DNA of 64,000 bases from JBHFEI01 sp041928815 (lineage in GTDB: Bacteria; Pseudomonadota; Alphaproteobacteria; Rhizobiales; Rhizobiaceae): assembly GCF_041928815.1 (NCBI RefSeq), contig NZ_JBHFEI010000013.1, positions 1 through 64,000 of the forward strand. Direction: 5' to 3'. The translations under genes were made by a program, and so were the position numbers. Under the pieces are notes generated by a model. The model worked only from the letters and a program-made list of their open reading frames with translations. It was not told the origin of the DNA and did no database searches. Positions 63,607 to 64,000 of the stretch are shown here, one piece after another (the stretch's first letter is position 1; each line of letters begins with the position of its first letter).

Positions 63607-64000
63607 ATGCCGTTTTCCAATCCGATCCTCGATACCGACAGCTACAAGCTCGGCCACTTCCTCCAGTATCCGCCGAAAACGGCGGCGATCTCGGCCTATG
63701 TCGAGGCGCGGGGGCCGACAGACCAGGTCGACGTCGTCTTCTTCGGCCTGCAGATGTACCTGAAATCCTCGCTCGCACGCCGCGTCACCGCGGCAGACGT
63801 CGAGGAGGCGGCCGCGATCGCAGCCGCCCACGGCCAACCCTTCCACCACGCCGGCTGGATGCACATCGTCGAGCGGCATGGCGGGGTGCTGCCGCTCCTC
63901 GTCGAGGCGCTGCCGGAGGGCACGCGGGTGCGCCGCGGCGTGCCGCTGGTCCAGGTGGTCAACACCGATCCCGCATGCTTCTGGCTGACCTCCCATGTCG
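63607..64000 (+). CDS. nadV: Nicotinamide phosphoribosyltransferase (NadV/NAMPT), 3' end outside the window
   Basis: Only the first 131 residues are present. NPILDTDSYKLGHFLQYPPKT, FFGLQMYLK, GWMHIVERHGGVLPLLVEALPEGTRVRRG and VNTDPACFWLTSHV run in step with eukaryotic NAMPT and bacterial NadV, not with PncB. The enzyme condenses nicotinamide with PRPP to NMN, a direct NAD salvage step that bypasses deamidation. Start ATG 63607 follows CGGGAGATGACCG. Confidence 0.85.
   Translation, partial: MPFSNPILDTDSYKLGHFLQYPPKTAAISAYVEARGPTDQVDVVFFGLQMYLKSSLARRVTAADVEEAAAIAAAHGQPFHHAGWMHIVERHGGVLPLLVEALPEGTRVRRGVPLVQVVNTDPACFWLTSHV

Overview
The window is high-GC (roughly two thirds GC by eye) and reads as chromosome or chromid of a Rhizobiaceae-like alphaproteobacterium. 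The support is the dnaJ-recF block, a dnaK promoter that fits the alphaproteobacterial RpoH pattern, a GGAAC-N16-CGTT general-stress promoter, polA next to a marR gene with a structured RNA between them, and the general codon style. No rRNA or tRNA gene was seen.

Layout. (1) 1-2550 is a lower-GC mobile scar: a conjugative relaxase tail fused to a serine recombinase head, an IS5-family remnant with a slippery frameshift site, and an IS481-family element with perfect 23-bp terminal repeats. (2) 2644-3348 is a divergent GntR regulator in front of an 18-gene co-directional block (3508-19998). The block holds an aldehyde dehydrogenase, an NMT1-type ABC importer, a second solute-binding-like protein without a signal peptide, a three-subunit FAD/2Fe-2S dehydrogenase of the HcnABC/opine-oxidase type, a DUF296 protein, a complete ECF vitamin-type transporter, a nucleoside hydrolase, an SDR, an aminotransferase, an alpha/beta hydrolase and an M20 amidohydrolase. 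This looks like a dedicated uptake and breakdown route for an unidentified nitrogen heterocycle or nucleoside-like compound, and it is the strongest candidate for an undescribed system here. (3) 20178-25774 is an envelope and signalling patch: RTX protein, L,D-transpeptidase, two DUF4360-type proteins (one fused to a beta-barrel), a small lipoprotein and an orphan receiver protein.

(4) 26210-35958 is a second catabolic locus with divergent arms around an AT-rich operator region. The minus arm has a malate/lactate-type dehydrogenase, an iron alcohol dehydrogenase, a semialdehyde dehydrogenase and an esterase. The plus arm has GntR, a ribose-type ABC importer and a DJ-1/PfpI protein. (5) 36083-53453 is mostly housekeeping: DUF2244, nth, a TetR/VOC pair, adenosine kinase, SH3 protein, 2-hydroxyacid dehydrogenase, a ThiF/MoeB-type protein, recF, dnaJ, acyltransferase, dnaK, PBP1A, a flippase-like membrane protein, an M20 dipeptidase and MarR. 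(6) 53531-53680 is a probable small RNA, followed by polA, a TetR-RND efflux operon, a low-complexity protein and the start of a nicotinamide phosphoribosyltransferase that runs off the window.

Functionally, the two catabolic loci each pair an importer with several oxidoreductases and a GntR regulator. The rest supports protein folding, DNA repair, cell-wall synthesis and drug efflux. All calls come from reading the sequence; no database search was run.
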